The translations under genes were made by a program, and so were the position numbers. The notes under the pieces were generated by a model. That model was not told the origin of the DNA, searched no databases, and was given only the letters and a program-made list of their open reading frames with translations. Shown here piece after piece: positions 13,054-24,400 of a DNA stretch of 64,000 nucleotides. Origin of the DNA: Syngnathus acus (taxonomy: Eukaryota; Chordata; Actinopteri; Syngnathiformes; Syngnathidae); assembly GCF_901709675.1 (NCBI RefSeq), contig NC_051104.1, positions 2,233,001-2,297,000 on the forward strand, given 5' to 3'. Positions within the stretch are counted from its first letter, which is position 1. Every line of letters starts with the position of its first letter.

Positions 13054-15490
13054 ATGGTAAGTCCCTTTTTGTATCATTTGTAGATTACAGTTAGCGCTTG
13101 TAGCCATTTCGTAAAAATCGTTTCCTTCTGCGCTTCATGTTGATGTTGTCGACGGCCTGTTGCTGGACGACTGCTTGTCTTCAATTTCATTCTGTTAGCT
13201 GTGTTAGCGTTGATTTTCACCTTCTGCGATTTGCAATAATTGATCAACGTCCACAAAAATAATAGAAAATAGAAATCAATCATTTTTCCCTTACAGATAC
13301 TGTGGGGGGGAAAACTCGAGTTTGCATCCCACATTCCCAAAAAACAATTGTTAAATTCATTGCAGATTCTTGCAATGAAACTCAAATTAATTAAAACAAA
13401 AATCAACGGGTTGCTCCTCTTTTCCCTCCCTCACATAGACTGAATTTGGGTGTAACGAGTATCATCACAACGAGGTGATCAACTACATGCGATTCGCTCG
13501 ATCCAAACGCTTGTTAAGTCTCAAGACGGTGGATTCCTGCTTTGAAGAACTCAAAGACAGCAGGTGGGTGCCACTGTTTATTTGTTCACACTTCCTTCCA
13601 TGGACTAGTTCGGTTCTGAAATATTCCGTGCATGTATTGCACAAAAAAAGTTCAATTTAGCTGTCAGTCTTTGACATGCCACTAGAGGGAGCCAGCGGGT
13701 GAATAGTGGACCTTGTAACACACTGGGAAGATGTAACATGGTGTAAATGAGTCAAGCGGCCCCACATGCTATTTTGTCATGTGCCGCATTTGTGTTTGCG
13801 TCCAAAGGCTGGTGGAGGAGACGTTCACGGTGGACGAGGTGCGCGACATGCTGGACGGGCTGCATGCGGTGTTGCGCGGCGAGGTAGAGATGGAGCTCAT
13901 CAACACAGCGCACACCAACGTCCTGCTGCTGCACCAGCTCTTCTTCCAGGCCGAAAAGTACTACCTGCGCCTCCAGACGGATATCTCCGAGCTGGAGAAC
14001 AGGTGAGGAACACCAAGTCCACTTTGCTGAACTTAATGTAACTTTTCACCTCATGACCTTTGCTCTAAAAGTGTGCTGCTGGGTGGATTTGTTGTTTTTT
14101 CTCCCAGCCTTTGTGGCTGCAAGTTTCTAAAGCATCATACACGCCCCATCGGGCCGGGCGCAGCCATCTACGTGCACTTTCGCCGCTTTTTCAAACCACA
14201 TCTGTATCTTTAGCGCAGCTGCTGTCAACAAGGCTGCGTTGAGAAAAAAAAAAAGCTCATGACCGTGGAACGAGCTTCAGCTCCATAATAACAATTGCTT
14301 TGTGATCATGTCTCCTCATTGTTTGTTGTTCCCTGCCATGTGTTGTGTTCATGCCAAAACGTGTGCTGAACTGACTCCAAGCTCTTTTTGTCTAAAGCCG
14401 ACTAGTCTGTTCGCCTCCTCTTCTCTACCCAAACAGGGATCTGCTCGAGCGAGTAGCTGAATTTGAGAAGACTGATTTTAAAGTCTCCGATAAGGTGAGT
14501 GCGAAGAGCGCACGTCTACTCTCGGCTCGGAACGATCGCGCTTGTCTTTGTTTGGTTCATGTCAGGCGAACCAGGACAGCAGCAACCCCAAGCTGGCGCC
14601 GCTAAACGAAGGCGGGGTTTCGGAACTTCTCAACAAGGTGGGGAAGCGCAACTACTCGGAGAAGAATCAGATTATAACTCCCCATCATTCATAGCTACTT
14701 GCACATTTCAGGAGATCGCAAAACTCCAGGAAGAGAACGAGACCCTGAAAGGCAAACTGCGCACTTTAGAAACCCAGGTACGAAAGCACATTTTTCAAAG
14801 CTTGCCTTCACAGCAAGCCATAAACGCCTCATTTCTCCAGGCAATGAATGTGCTGGAGGAGAAGACAAAGGCCCAGAGAGCCCTTCAAGATCTCCAGAAG
14901 GTGCAAAGCAGCCATCAGGTATGGCTCGTTTTGCTTCTAAAGCAGATTGCTGCCCTCCCCTCACGCCCCCCTCCCCTCACGCCCCGCCCCCCCCTTGCCT
15001 GTTAGATGATGGCTCACTCCAAGGAGATCAGCGGCCTGGTGGATAGAGTGGCTGCCCTCAACAAGGACTACGAGCGCTCGGTGACCATCAACGCCACCTC
15101 CCAGAAGGACCTGCAGGAGAACCTGGTCTCGGCCAAACACGAACTCCTTCGAGTGCAGGAGCAGCTGGCTTTGGCCGAGAAGGTCCGCCCTCGTCGGCGT
15201 GTTTGTGTATCGCAGAATTACGCTTTGAGCTCTTTTCAATGAGGCCTGTTGGTGTCCAGGAGCTGGACAAGAAGTTCCAGCAAACGGCGGCTTATCGGAA
15301 CATGAAGGAGATCCTAACAAAGAAGAACGAGCAGATTAAGGACATTAGGAAACGACTGCAGAAGTACGTGAGCAAGAGCGCCGCCTCCAAAATGCCGAAG
15401 TGGGGCGGTGCCCTCCCGAATCCAGCAGAGGGCAGTGTAGCTAAGAGAAGCCTCTTCAATCTGTCTTTCAGATACGAGCCCAACGAATGA
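13054..15490 (+). CDS. lztfl1: Leucine zipper transcription factor-like 1 (BBS17), complete, ten coding exons
   Basis: Coding exons are 13054-13056 (ATG only), 13439-13563, 13808-14002, 14437-14494, 14566-14637, 14712-14777, 14841-14918, 15006-15182, 15260-15363 and 15472-15490; stop TGA at 15488-15490. The joins keep frame and give 298 residues, against 299 in human. Diagnostic segments include NEVINYMRFARSKR, TVDSCFEELKDSR, LKLAPLNEGG-type PKLAPLNEGG, VSAKHELLRVQEQL and FQQTAAYRNMKEILTKKN, ending KYEPNE. The C-terminal half is a long heptad-rich coiled coil (about residue 145 onward). LZTFL1 is cytoplasmic, binds the BBSome and restrains its entry into cilia, affecting Smoothened traffic and thus Hedgehog signalling. 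The donor after 15182 (GTCCGC) is weak. Introns are very short: 63, 71, 74, 77, 87 and 108 bases occur, two of them multiples of three without an in-frame stop. Confidence 0.97.
13679..13693 (+). promoter_or_regulatory. CTCF-like motif in lztfl1 intron 2
   Basis: CCACTAGAGGGAGCC resembles the CTCF core CCASYAGRGGGCRS. The identical 15-mer occurs at 55305-55319 in gli3 intron 3, same orientation. Motif evidence only. Confidence 0.4.
15422..15436 (+). promoter_or_regulatory. Strong CTCF-like motif in the last lztfl1 intron
   Basis: CCAGCAGAGGGCAGT fits the CTCF core at essentially every position. It sits inside the 108-base terminal intron of lztfl1. Occupancy cannot be known from sequence. 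Confidence 0.5.
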
Positions 15491-15538
15491 GTCGAAGTCC
15501 AGCAGGGGAGATGGAAGCATCCATCGTGACGCAAGCAG

Positions 15539-15544
15539 AATAAA
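15539..15544 (+). terminator. lztfl1: Poly(A) signal of lztfl1
   Basis: AATAAA begins 49 bases after the lztfl1 stop codon, implying a very short 3'UTR if used. AT-rich ATTAAA hexamers just past 15770 belong to the tail of a SINE. Confidence 0.6.
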
Positions 15545-15775
15545 GCAGCACTTTAGTGAGAACTCATTTATTCAGGCTTAATCAAGACTTTTTTTTCCCA
15601 CTCTTGTCGTTGGCTTCTGGTTCTGGACGTGCCCTTCAGAACTTTCTCCAGTTGGATCAAGTACATGTTTCTTACAAGAGGTCTTCAGTGAATTGGACTC
15701 TGATTAAAAAAAAAAAAAAAGCCCCTGAAAGCCACGACATGGTCTTGACCTTCTGTCATCTTGTGTGTCGCACAA

Positions 15776-16092
15776 ATTAAAGATTAAAAGATTAAAGTCC
15801 CAATGATCGTCACACACACACCTGGGTGTGGTGAAATTTGTCCTCTGCATTTAACCCATCCCCGTGTGATTTTAATCCATCCCCTGGGGGAGAGGGGAGC
15901 AGTGAGCAGCAGCGGTGCCGCGCTCGGGAATCAGTTGGTGATCTAACCCCCCAATTCCAACCCTTAATGCTGAGTGCCAAGCAGGGAGGCAATGGGTCCC
16001 ATTTTTATAGTCTTTGGTATGACCCGGCCGGGGTTTGAACCCACAACCTTCCAGTCTCAGGGCGGACACTCTACCACTAGGCCACTGAGCTG
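15776..16092 (-). mobile_element. tRNA-derived teleost SINE, minus strand
   Basis: Read on the minus strand, it starts with a tRNA-like head having an A-box-like TGGCCTAGTGG and a B box GGTTCAAACCC (complement of 16031-16041). A tRNA-unrelated body follows, then an AT-rich tail containing ATTAAAG-type units beside a short (CA) run. I recognise this as a common dispersed fish element, but no family name is claimed. It lies between the lztfl1 poly(A) signal and ccr9. Open frames on the minus strand here belong to the element or chance. Confidence 0.8.
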
Positions 16093-17064
16093 TGAAATGA
16101 AAACCCAAACCGACATGTTCTTCAGACAGTAAATACCAACCGTAGTCAACTTCACATCGTGTGTGTACCTTTATGGTCATTTTGGTGATATATATACGTA
16201 TATTTAAAAAAGAATTCTGTGAAAGCAGTCGTGTGGTGACGAGCGCGGTGCAACTGTTTGCAACGTGGCGCGTCCACAAAAGGAAGCGCATAAAACCAGA
16301 CCAGCGCCTCTTGCGAAAGCCACCCGAGCTTGTCGACGCAACGGCGTTTCTCGTGTGGTACTCGCGTGTTCCGTAAGCTTTGCGTGGGCGCGCGTGCGTT
16401 GTTCTGCTCTGGTGCTTGGTAATGTGACTCGGGTCAGTTGATGTGTTTCCCTTTCTTGACCAGCCCCACTGTTTTGTTTTGGTCATATCACATGAATGAT
16501 TTTGAGCAACGTCATCCAGGAACACAATTCTGCTTTTCGCAAAAATTGAGTCTGACCAGGAACAAAGTCCAACTTTGAAGAATGTTATTTTTTTTCACTT
16601 TGCACCTGCCATCTGATAACAAGACGGACGGATTCTTCCCAAAATGCGAGCCGTCCGTTAAAGCCCACGTCAGCCATATGCCATCCATCATCCGAGTGAC
16701 AGTGAAGGCAAAAAGTGTCAAATGACACCGAAGACGCTCCCCACAGCTGCCGTGTCTTCATCAGCCGCCTCCGCTCTTCACCCGCACCTGAAAGTTTTGG
16801 GTTTCACGCATCACTCATGCTGAGTGCTCCACCTGTGCACACATTTTTTTTTCAAAATTTGATCTGAAACCTTATCTGTGACGAGAAATTGTTTTGGTTC
16901 CAGTTTAATAGGCATAGATCCAAATTCGTGGGTCTGGTTGAGGGGGGAGGCAGCCTGAAGCGTGAGGGCTCCCCCACCTTGATTGGGACGGACTTGGAAC
17001 GATCAGCACGTGACCTTGTGATGCTAGAGGAGTCATAAAAGACGGCTGAGGATGAGTCGCACTC
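16093..17064 (+). promoter_or_regulatory. ccr9: lztfl1-ccr9 intergenic DNA with candidate ccr9 promoter
   Basis: No coding exon is present. Near the right end are an E-box CACGTG at 17007-17012 and a TATA-like CATAAAAG near 17032-17042, about 30 bases before the candidate untranslated first exon of ccr9. The rest is unremarkable. Confidence 0.4.
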
Positions 17065-17109
17065 ACACGGAACAAGAAGAGCTCGTGCACTCACGCCCCT
17101 CCCAACAAG
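17065..17109 (+). other. ccr9: Candidate untranslated first exon of ccr9
   Basis: The segment lies just downstream of a TATA-like CATAAAAG and ends at AAG|GTAATA (GT at 17110-17111). The next exon begins at 17210 after TTTGCAG and contains the start codon. A short noncoding first exon is common in chemokine receptor genes. The 5' end is a guess. Confidence 0.4.
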
Positions 17110-17214
17110 GTAATACACTTGCTGCTTTGTTCATCAGTCCTAAAAATTTGACTGCTTGTTAAAACGCGTATGGAGGAGTTCATGTCAATTTTTTTTTAAT
17201 CATTTGCAGATAAC

Positions 17215-19537
17215 ATGGCAGATTTCGTCCCTTCGCCGTATATGACAACACCAACTGATGACTTTGTCACAGTGAGTATTTTATCTTTCAGCTTTTTGAA
17301 CAAATGTTTAGTTTGACTTCCTTTTCAAGCTTCCTTCTTTTAACTCCTTATGTTGTTGCTTAAATTGACATTTTGGGATTTTTATTTAGCTAAACTTTTG
17401 CTTCAACTGTATTTAAGAAAAATAAATTAATCACGTTTGTAGAAATATAATACAAATGGCTTCAACGTGTATTGGAATGAAAACAAAATGGATTGGTCCT
17501 ATGTGAGATGACGCTCACAATATTAACTGAATGAGTCACTTACTGAAAAAAGAAAAAAAAAAAGATTAAACATCCACACGTGCATTCTTGGAACCCCAAT
17601 GTCAAAATTTGGGTTAGTTAAGATAACCAACCACCCCTGAATTGACAACACCAAATTGAAATCTGAAATCAAGAATAGCACAGCAAGTTAGTTTCAAGTT
17701 AGAGTCACTAATTGAAAAAAGAAAAAAAAAAAGATTAAACATCCACACGTGCATTCTTGGAACCCCAATGTCAAAAATTGGGTTAGTTAAGATAACCAAC
17801 CACCCCTGAATTGACAACACCAAATTGAAATCTGAAATCAAGAATAGCACAGCAAGTTAGTTTCAAGTTAGTCACTAATTGAAAAAAAAAAAGATTAAAC
17901 ATCCACACGTGCATTCTTGGAACCCCAATGTCAAAATTTGGGTTAGTTAAGATAACCAACCACCCCTGAATTGACAACACCAAATTGAAATCTGAAATCA
18001 AGAATAGCACAGCAAGTTAGTTTCAAGTTAGGCAAACAGTTGATTGTCACTTCCTACCTTTGTTTTTTTATCTGTGGCCCTCATCTAACCAGACCCCCCC
18101 CTGCTGCGCCCCCCAAGGATCGTTGAGCACACTCTTTGGATAGCAGGAAGTGGTGCAGCAATGTGGTTTCTCCAGGCAGCTGCACGAGACGCTCTCGCTC
18201 TGCACGAGCGTTTGATGTCACATCTCCGCATCTTTGCCAGGAGCTCAGAACATACATGACAGGAAACGAAAAGACAAAAATCTTTCTTGAGGTCAACTCG
18301 GCACTAAACAAGCAGAACTGCCTTGAGACAGGATGGCCTTGACTGCAAAGATGCGAGCTTGTCACTTGAACTGTGCTTCAGACCCCCACCACTAGATGGC
18401 AGCATCAGATTCTTTAGGTCTTTTTTTTTTTCCATGAGGGGTTTATTGTTGCTAATGATTTTGCGTTTGTTTCATCAGGAGTCTTTGGATTACTCGGGCG
18501 ACTACGACACGGGCCCCACCGAGATGAGCGGCATGTGCGACAGGAGTTGGGTCAGGCAGTTCCGAGGCCGGTATGAGCCGCCCCTCTTCTGGACCATCTT
18601 TGCGCTGGGTGCCGTGGGCAACCTGATGGTGGTGTGGATCTACAGCACCGCACGCAAGCGCTTGAAGACCATGACGGACGTGTACCTGCTCAACCTGGCC
18701 GTGGCCGACCTCCTCTTCCTGTGCACGCTGCCCTTCTGGGCGGCCGAGGCCGTCAAAGGCTGGCATGTGGGCGGGGTTCTCTGCAAGACGGTGTCGGCCG
18801 TCTACAAGATCAACTTCTTCAGCGGCACCTTCCTGCTGACCTGCATCAGCGTGGACCGCTACATCGCAATCGTGCAGGTTACCAAGGCTCAGAACTGGAA
18901 GGAGAAGCGGCTCCTGTACAGCAAAGTGGCCTGCGTGGTTGTGTGGCTCGTCTCGGCTCTCTTCGCCTTGCCCGAGTTCCTTTTCGCCCGCGTGAAGACT
19001 GACGCGAGCGGCTCGTCCTTCTGCGTGCTGCTCTACTGGAACAACGCTTACAACCGCACCAAGATCCTGGTGCTGGCCCTGCAGATCTGCATGGGCTTTG
19101 TCCTGCCGCTCCTGGTCATGGTCTTCTGCTACTCGGTCATCATCCGCACGCTTCTGCGGGCCAGGAACTTCGAGAAGCACAAGGCCCTGCGTGTGGTCTT
19201 GGCGGTAGTCTTTGCCTTCCTGGCCTCACAGCTGCCGTACAACGGGCTCCTGATGGTGGAGGCCTCGCAGGCTGCCAACGCCACCATCACCGACTGTGCC
19301 GTGGTCAAGCGCTTCGACGTGGCTGGCCAGGTGGCCAAGAGCCTGGCCTTCACGCACGCCTGCCTCAACCCCTTCTTGTACGTCTTTGTCGGCGTGCGCT
19401 TCAGGCAAGACCTGCTGAAGCTGCTGCGCTCGTGCGTTCCAGGAGCGGCCGGAAACGGGGTCGTCAAATTCCAGGCGGCCCCTAAGCGCCCGTCGGTCGG
19501 CACCGACACTGAAACCACGCCGGCGCTCTCCCTATGA
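17215..19537 (+). CDS. ccr9: C-C chemokine receptor type 9-like, complete, two coding exons
   Basis: Coding exons are 17215-17271 (MADFVPSPYMTTPTDDFVT, phase 0, donor GTGAGT) and 18479-19537 (acceptor TTCATCAG), stop TGA at 19535-19537; 371 residues against 369 in human CCR9. It is a seven-transmembrane rhodopsin-family receptor: acidic N-terminus with likely sulfated Tyr24 and Tyr28, Cys39, DRY at 145-147 at the end of helix 3, and NPFLY at 316-320 in helix 7. The C-terminus ETTPALSL resembles human CCR9 (ending TTSGALSL), and its neighbour lztfl1 is next to CCR9 in human too. CCR9 binds CCL25 and guides thymocytes and gut-homing lymphocytes. Teleosts have more than one ccr9 copy (ccr9a/ccr9b); which this is cannot be decided here. 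The intron carries a tandem array. An ATG at 18323 lies in the same open frame but inside the intron. Confidence 0.9.
17536..18032. repeat. Tandem array of three 160-170 base units in the ccr9 intron
   Basis: Three near-identical units start with a poly-A tract and GATTAAACATCCACACG (that word at about 17563, 17733 and 17893), then GGGTTAGTTAAGATAACC, and end with AGCAAGTTAGTTTCAAGTTA. Unit-to-unit spacing is about 169 and 160 bases; differences lie mostly in poly-A length and a few bases. Near-identity implies recent expansion or ongoing homogenisation. Open frames on the minus strand here are repeats of one chance frame. Confidence 0.95.
18389..18403 (+). promoter_or_regulatory. CTCF-like motif upstream of ccr9 coding exon 2
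   Basis: CCACTAGATGGCAGC is a good fit to the CTCF core and lies about 75 bases before the acceptor of the main ccr9 coding exon. Motif evidence only. Confidence 0.45.
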
Positions 19538-19650
19538 ACGCCAGGTCTTTGACCATCTTGTACAAATGTAAATACTGTTCCGTCAATTTGAATTGTCACT
19601 TTTTTTCTAATGTATGCATTTAAATATACTCTTTATTTTCTGATACAAAT

Positions 19651-19656
19651 ATTAAA
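19651..19656 (+). terminator. ccr9: Candidate poly(A) signal of ccr9
   Basis: ATTAAA occurs about 115 bases after the stop in AT-rich sequence, followed by A-rich DNA. This is the common variant hexamer. Confidence 0.45.
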
Positions 19657-19659
19657 AAA

Positions 19660-22600
19660 ACAGATTGAGTATTTCTGCTGTGAGGGTGACAATGACCGCT
19701 GCAGGTGAGCAAATGCTCAACGAGCTCAACGGTCTCTGTCGGGTGCTTCGTTCAACTATTGTTTGAAATCTGTGGCTTTGCTCTTGGCTGAGATGCGGTG
19801 GCGCAATTTGCACAAATCACGGTCACATGTGGGAGTTGGCAAGCCGTCTCGTGTCTATGTGGTTGGAGGAAAAAAAAAAAAACCTGGCATGTTGGGCACA
19901 TGACCTCCAGAGAACCTCGTGTGTTGCGGTCAGCCACAGTCTGCTGCACCTTGTGGCCTTCTGGTGAGACTCTGCTGCTCCTGTCACGATAGGAAGTTGC
20001 CAACAATGAAGACAAGGCGCTCTCGCCTCCATCAACTTGTAAGTATATTTCCTTACTTTAATTTCCAAGATGCCAATGTTATTTTAATCACTCAAGATTC
20101 ACAAAAAGCCCCCTGAAACAGGAAGCGGCCGTCATATATTAAAAAAAAGAAAAAGGAGAAACTCCATTCCAAAAAGAGATCATATCCTCTTGCACAACAC
20201 ATTTGATATATTTGTTCTCTAAAAACGCTAAAATATATGACCTCACAGTCTCACGTCTTATTAACCCCCTTGAGCCATTTTGAAAATCTGGAGAAAAAGA
20301 AATATTTCCCCATCTCAAGAAGGTTAAATATCAAACAACCATCGCGACATTGGAGTAAGTGTTGGCTGGCTCACGTTCTGCCTCTTGTGTGTCTACCTTT
20401 AGCCACAGGGTGGCGTAGCTTGCACGTAAATATATATTTTTAAAAAAAAGCCCTTCTTGCACTTTATAGTGGATAGGAGCGCCCCCTATCGACTACCGGT
20501 GTAGCCGCACAGTGTGAACCTCCTTGTAACTAGAACGAGAACAATTAGATAAGATGGATTGCGTGCCTTTAAACGAATCCAGTGTGTTGTGATGCACTCT
20601 TTGTTTAATCACCACCGGGGAGTGCAGTGAAAAATGTGAAAGGCTCCCGAAGTAGAGCAGCACCTGTAGTGGGGGGACACGCCATCCATCTTGCTGCAAT
20701 TGTGGAGGGAACCTTGTGTGTGTGTGTGCGCGTGTGTGTGTTCAGGTCTTAAAGTGGTGAGCTAGCATATGTGACCTCTCGGACTTGGAGTGGGTCCACA
20801 GTGGAGCAGAGGTAGCAGGTCAAAAGTAGGCCCCGCATGGAATGAAACGGAGCCAAACCAGCCGAAAGCACAATCGGCATTGTAGCGGCCCACAATGTTG
20901 CTCATCATTCAGCCGAGAATGAGAGACGCTTCCGTTTGACGTCACTCATGATAATCGTGATAAGCGCGAGTGTCGTTAGTCACCGTCTGTGTCGCTGTGA
21001 CGGCAGAGCATCCATAAGCGGCTGACACAATGATTTACACTCACAGGACGGTAGATTAGGTACAACCGCGCCGTGTAAAACCATCACATTGTACTTGGAA
21101 AAAGATTATCATCTTCATTTTTTAAAAGTGATACCATCGGAGAGTTGCTAATGTAATTTTGGAACAATGTTTATTATCTGCTTGTTTGTCAACTTGCTGC
21201 TGAATCACATTAAGAGCGTAGTAATACTACATTATTATTATTATTATTATTACATAAATATAAATGCTGTTGCCATAAAAATTAATTACAGTAATTTATA
21301 AATACAAATATGTGATAAATACAAATATGTGATATCTTCTTGTATGTTGTCGTCAAATTATTAAATTTGTGAGAACAACATCAGGACATGATTGTCTTGA
21401 ATTTGAGTCTTGTTAATGTTGCTCATTTTTTCTTGGCTGGGAGCAGTCACGTGGTTCTCAGGAGGCCTCCGACATCCTCCGTTTTGCCTCCTGGAGTGAC
21501 CGAACGAGGTTCTCGAGCAATTTTCAAAATCTAAATTCTTTTCCATCTTACTGTCTTTGCATCCTTCCCGCATTCGTCACGGCCTAAACGAAGGAGGCGT
21601 GCAGCTGATAAAAGAGAAAGATCAATAATTAATGTTGGATAATAAAGCGATCAGTGGGTGTCGTCGGGCGCTCCGCGGCCCGGCGGGCCTCGCCGCCGAG
21701 CCTCTCGCGGCCGGCCGTGAGACGAATGCTGCCGAGGAGGCCAAACAAAAGCACTTTGATGTGGACCACAAACACAGCAGCTGGATCAAATATTGATGCC
21801 TTTTTTTTTTGTTTCGCTTTTACACGGTCCCGGGGGAGCTCGCGTGCTCCTGGGATGCGAGTGTGAGCATTTGTGAAAGCGCCAACATGCTAGCTTAATG
21901 CTAACACACAATACAAAACGCCATAGACAGGTTTGCGAAACTAGCATAAATATTATTGAAGGAGTTTAAACCCAGTGACCCGTCAAATTCTTATTTCTGT
22001 TTCTTCCTGTTTTAGGTGGCGGAGTCATTTTTCATGTTTCTTGGTCAGGTTGAAACTGTAAAGTGAATTTTGTTTCAACATTTGTACGTGATCTCGTGTG
22101 ATTCCACACCTTTCTATTCAAAAACAAACACTAGCATGAAATGTCGAAGGAGCATAGACCAATACTTTATTCTTTATCCTCTGTGGAAATCTAGCAGTCG
22201 TTTATGATCATCAATTGGATTTGAGAATTTTGAACATAAACATGCCACAGATCAATTGGGTTCAAAATGACCTGCAGACTTGAAGGAGCAAAATGATGAG
22301 ATTAGCAAAGCCAGTTGTGGATGATGTGTCTACAATCTCAGCGGGTCAATTTGACCCGCAGCATCACAGGATGTTGACATTTTGGAGCCAAAACCCCAAA
22401 TTGCATTTTTGTCCGTTTGATGACACGAGGCCTTCTCGCACATGGCCCCCATGTAATACGATTTCGCAAACTTTGAAGGCGCTTTGCATAAATGTGACCC
22501 ACATTGAGACAAAAAGAAGAAAAAAAATCTGAATATTGATAAGTGCCTTGAGTGCTTTTTGTCTGTTGAACTTACAAGAGCAAGACGCTCCAATCGGAGG

Positions 22601-24400
22601 AGCCGAGGGAGGATTTATCGCTCTGCCTTCTGATAGACGGCGGCCGTAATGACTTTGGCGGCAAAGAAGGAGTCGAAGCGAGGAGGACGGCGAGGGGCCG
22701 CGGGCAGCAGATAGTCTGGGAAAGGTCTGGCGGAATGGGCGCCGTCGCCGCCACCGCCTCCTGCCACTGGAGCCCATTAGATAATCGTATTCATGCCACA
22801 CAAGGCTGCAAAGGCGCGGCTTGTTTCACGATTCCCTTTTAATCCTGCCTGATAAGGAAGGAGGCCGCGGCGCCGCAGCGCGGGGGCCTTTTCATGATGC
22901 CGCCGTCATTTGGAGCCGGCGTGAAAAGTGCGCCCGCCGGCCGTCGCCGCGCCCGCAATTTGCTTCAATTGCCCAAGTTGAGCACTTGATTATTTCCCAG
23001 GGATGCATAAGAAGCCCCCAAATTTCCTTTTGGGGGGGCGACTGAGTGGCTAATGAGGCCTAGCAAAGAAGAAAAAAAAAAGATGCTAGGCTAAAGGTGC
23101 CACATGGACAAAAGTAAGGAGCAAATGTGGAAAGTCCCAACCCAAAATTCCGCTTGGCCGCTCGAAAACGACTTGGAAGTCAACGAGTTCGTACGATGTC
23201 CGTCAAGTGTGTCAGATGGTCACGAAACTTGCCGGCAATTATCGATTGTCATGGCGCTTTTGCACAATAAGCAGAAAATATTGTGTGTGTTTTTTCATTT
23301 TTTCAGACAGAAGCTGCAGCGACAGGACGCTGCAGCCTTCCTTCGCTCAGTCGGAAGATTCTAAATCAAAATAATTTTAACGTTTAACATTTTATTTCTG
23401 ATACATTGATTGTGATTGCCAAACTTGGGATCCACCTCAGACACATTTCTTTTCTTCTCCGTGTGTGTGTGTGTGTTTGCAGCGACCACTCCTTAATTGG
23501 GGTGAGATGGTGAGCTCAAAGGTGGGGAGGGGGGCGTGACGGGACCCCCGAACCTTTTTTTCTTTCTTTCTTTCCTTTTCTTTTTTTCCTTCTCTTTTTC
23601 CTCGTCAATGGCTTTGGCGAGTGCAGAGGCGCTTTTGATGTGTGCTTTGGCTCGCCGGGTCCGACTTTGGAATGTGAGCAAGAGCGAACGCGGGGTGAGT
23701 TGCCTGCGGGCACAATCGCAATCCCCGAGATCCTGGCCCCTCTTTGATGGAATACTTTGGGGAACACTGCTCCTCTTGCCCCAATGCGCGCCCCCCAACA
23801 CGCACACGCGAGCTCCTAACAAGGACCTGACGTGATGGGAATGAGGCCCAGATGAGCGGCGGCTAACAGCGCTATTACGCCACGCCCTTGCTGTCGTCAT
23901 GGCGACTCTTCTGTGGATGTGGGCGGACCGGCGACTTCATCCTTAATGAAGACATTCTGATTAATTCCAAAAAAGTTAAACGGCCTGACTGTAATGAGTT
24001 TATTGATGGCAGCCGTATCGTGACACCGGCCGCTGATTGATCGATTGATTGATTGCCAATTAAGGATCTTTCCATATTTTCTCAGCCCTTATATTCTTTT
24101 ACAATTTTAAAAATAAAGACTTTGCAAAGAAGTAAATACCAAAACAAATGGAGTGGGCTGTGTTCACATCCACAACGACGCAGACCACCCTTTCAGGAAA
24201 ACATCGTCTTTTGCAAAATGACCAACACTCGGTCTTGCATGCCTTCACGCTGATTTAGGCCACATTTGCGCCAATCATGAAAATAGAGTAAAATAAAGAA
24301 AATTGACCATTTAAAAAAAAGTATTTTTTTTAAGGGCTTACTTGATGTCAAAAGTTTAAGAAGTATTGCCTTGGAGCACATGCGGGTCGTGTAATCTCGC
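19660..24400. other. Intergenic region between ccr9 and gli3
   Basis: No coding exon was recognised. Contents include a TG-rich run near 20717-20740, an (ATT)n run near 21231-21252, a CTCF-like CCACAGGGTGGCG at 20403-20415, and CpG-rich, stop-poor stretches at about 21640-21870 and 22560-23010 that could be gli3-linked regulatory DNA. The many 60-140 codon open frames look like chance products. Confidence 0.5.

Noticed and set aside
16030-16092. Possible tRNA gene
   Set aside because: A- and B-box-like words are present, but the body and AT-rich tail show a SINE and no cloverleaf is evident.
15872-16525. 217-codon minus-strand frame
   Set aside because: It runs through a tRNA-derived SINE into flanking DNA, so it is not a gene.
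17614-18010. Two near-identical minus-strand frames (about 75 codons)
   Set aside because: They are one chance frame repeated by the tandem array in the ccr9 intron.
18323-18478. 404-codon version of the ccr9 frame starting at 18323
   Set aside because: The upstream part is intronic: a clear acceptor ends at 18478 and the true N-terminal exon is at 17215-17271. The extra 52 codons do not resemble a receptor N-terminus.
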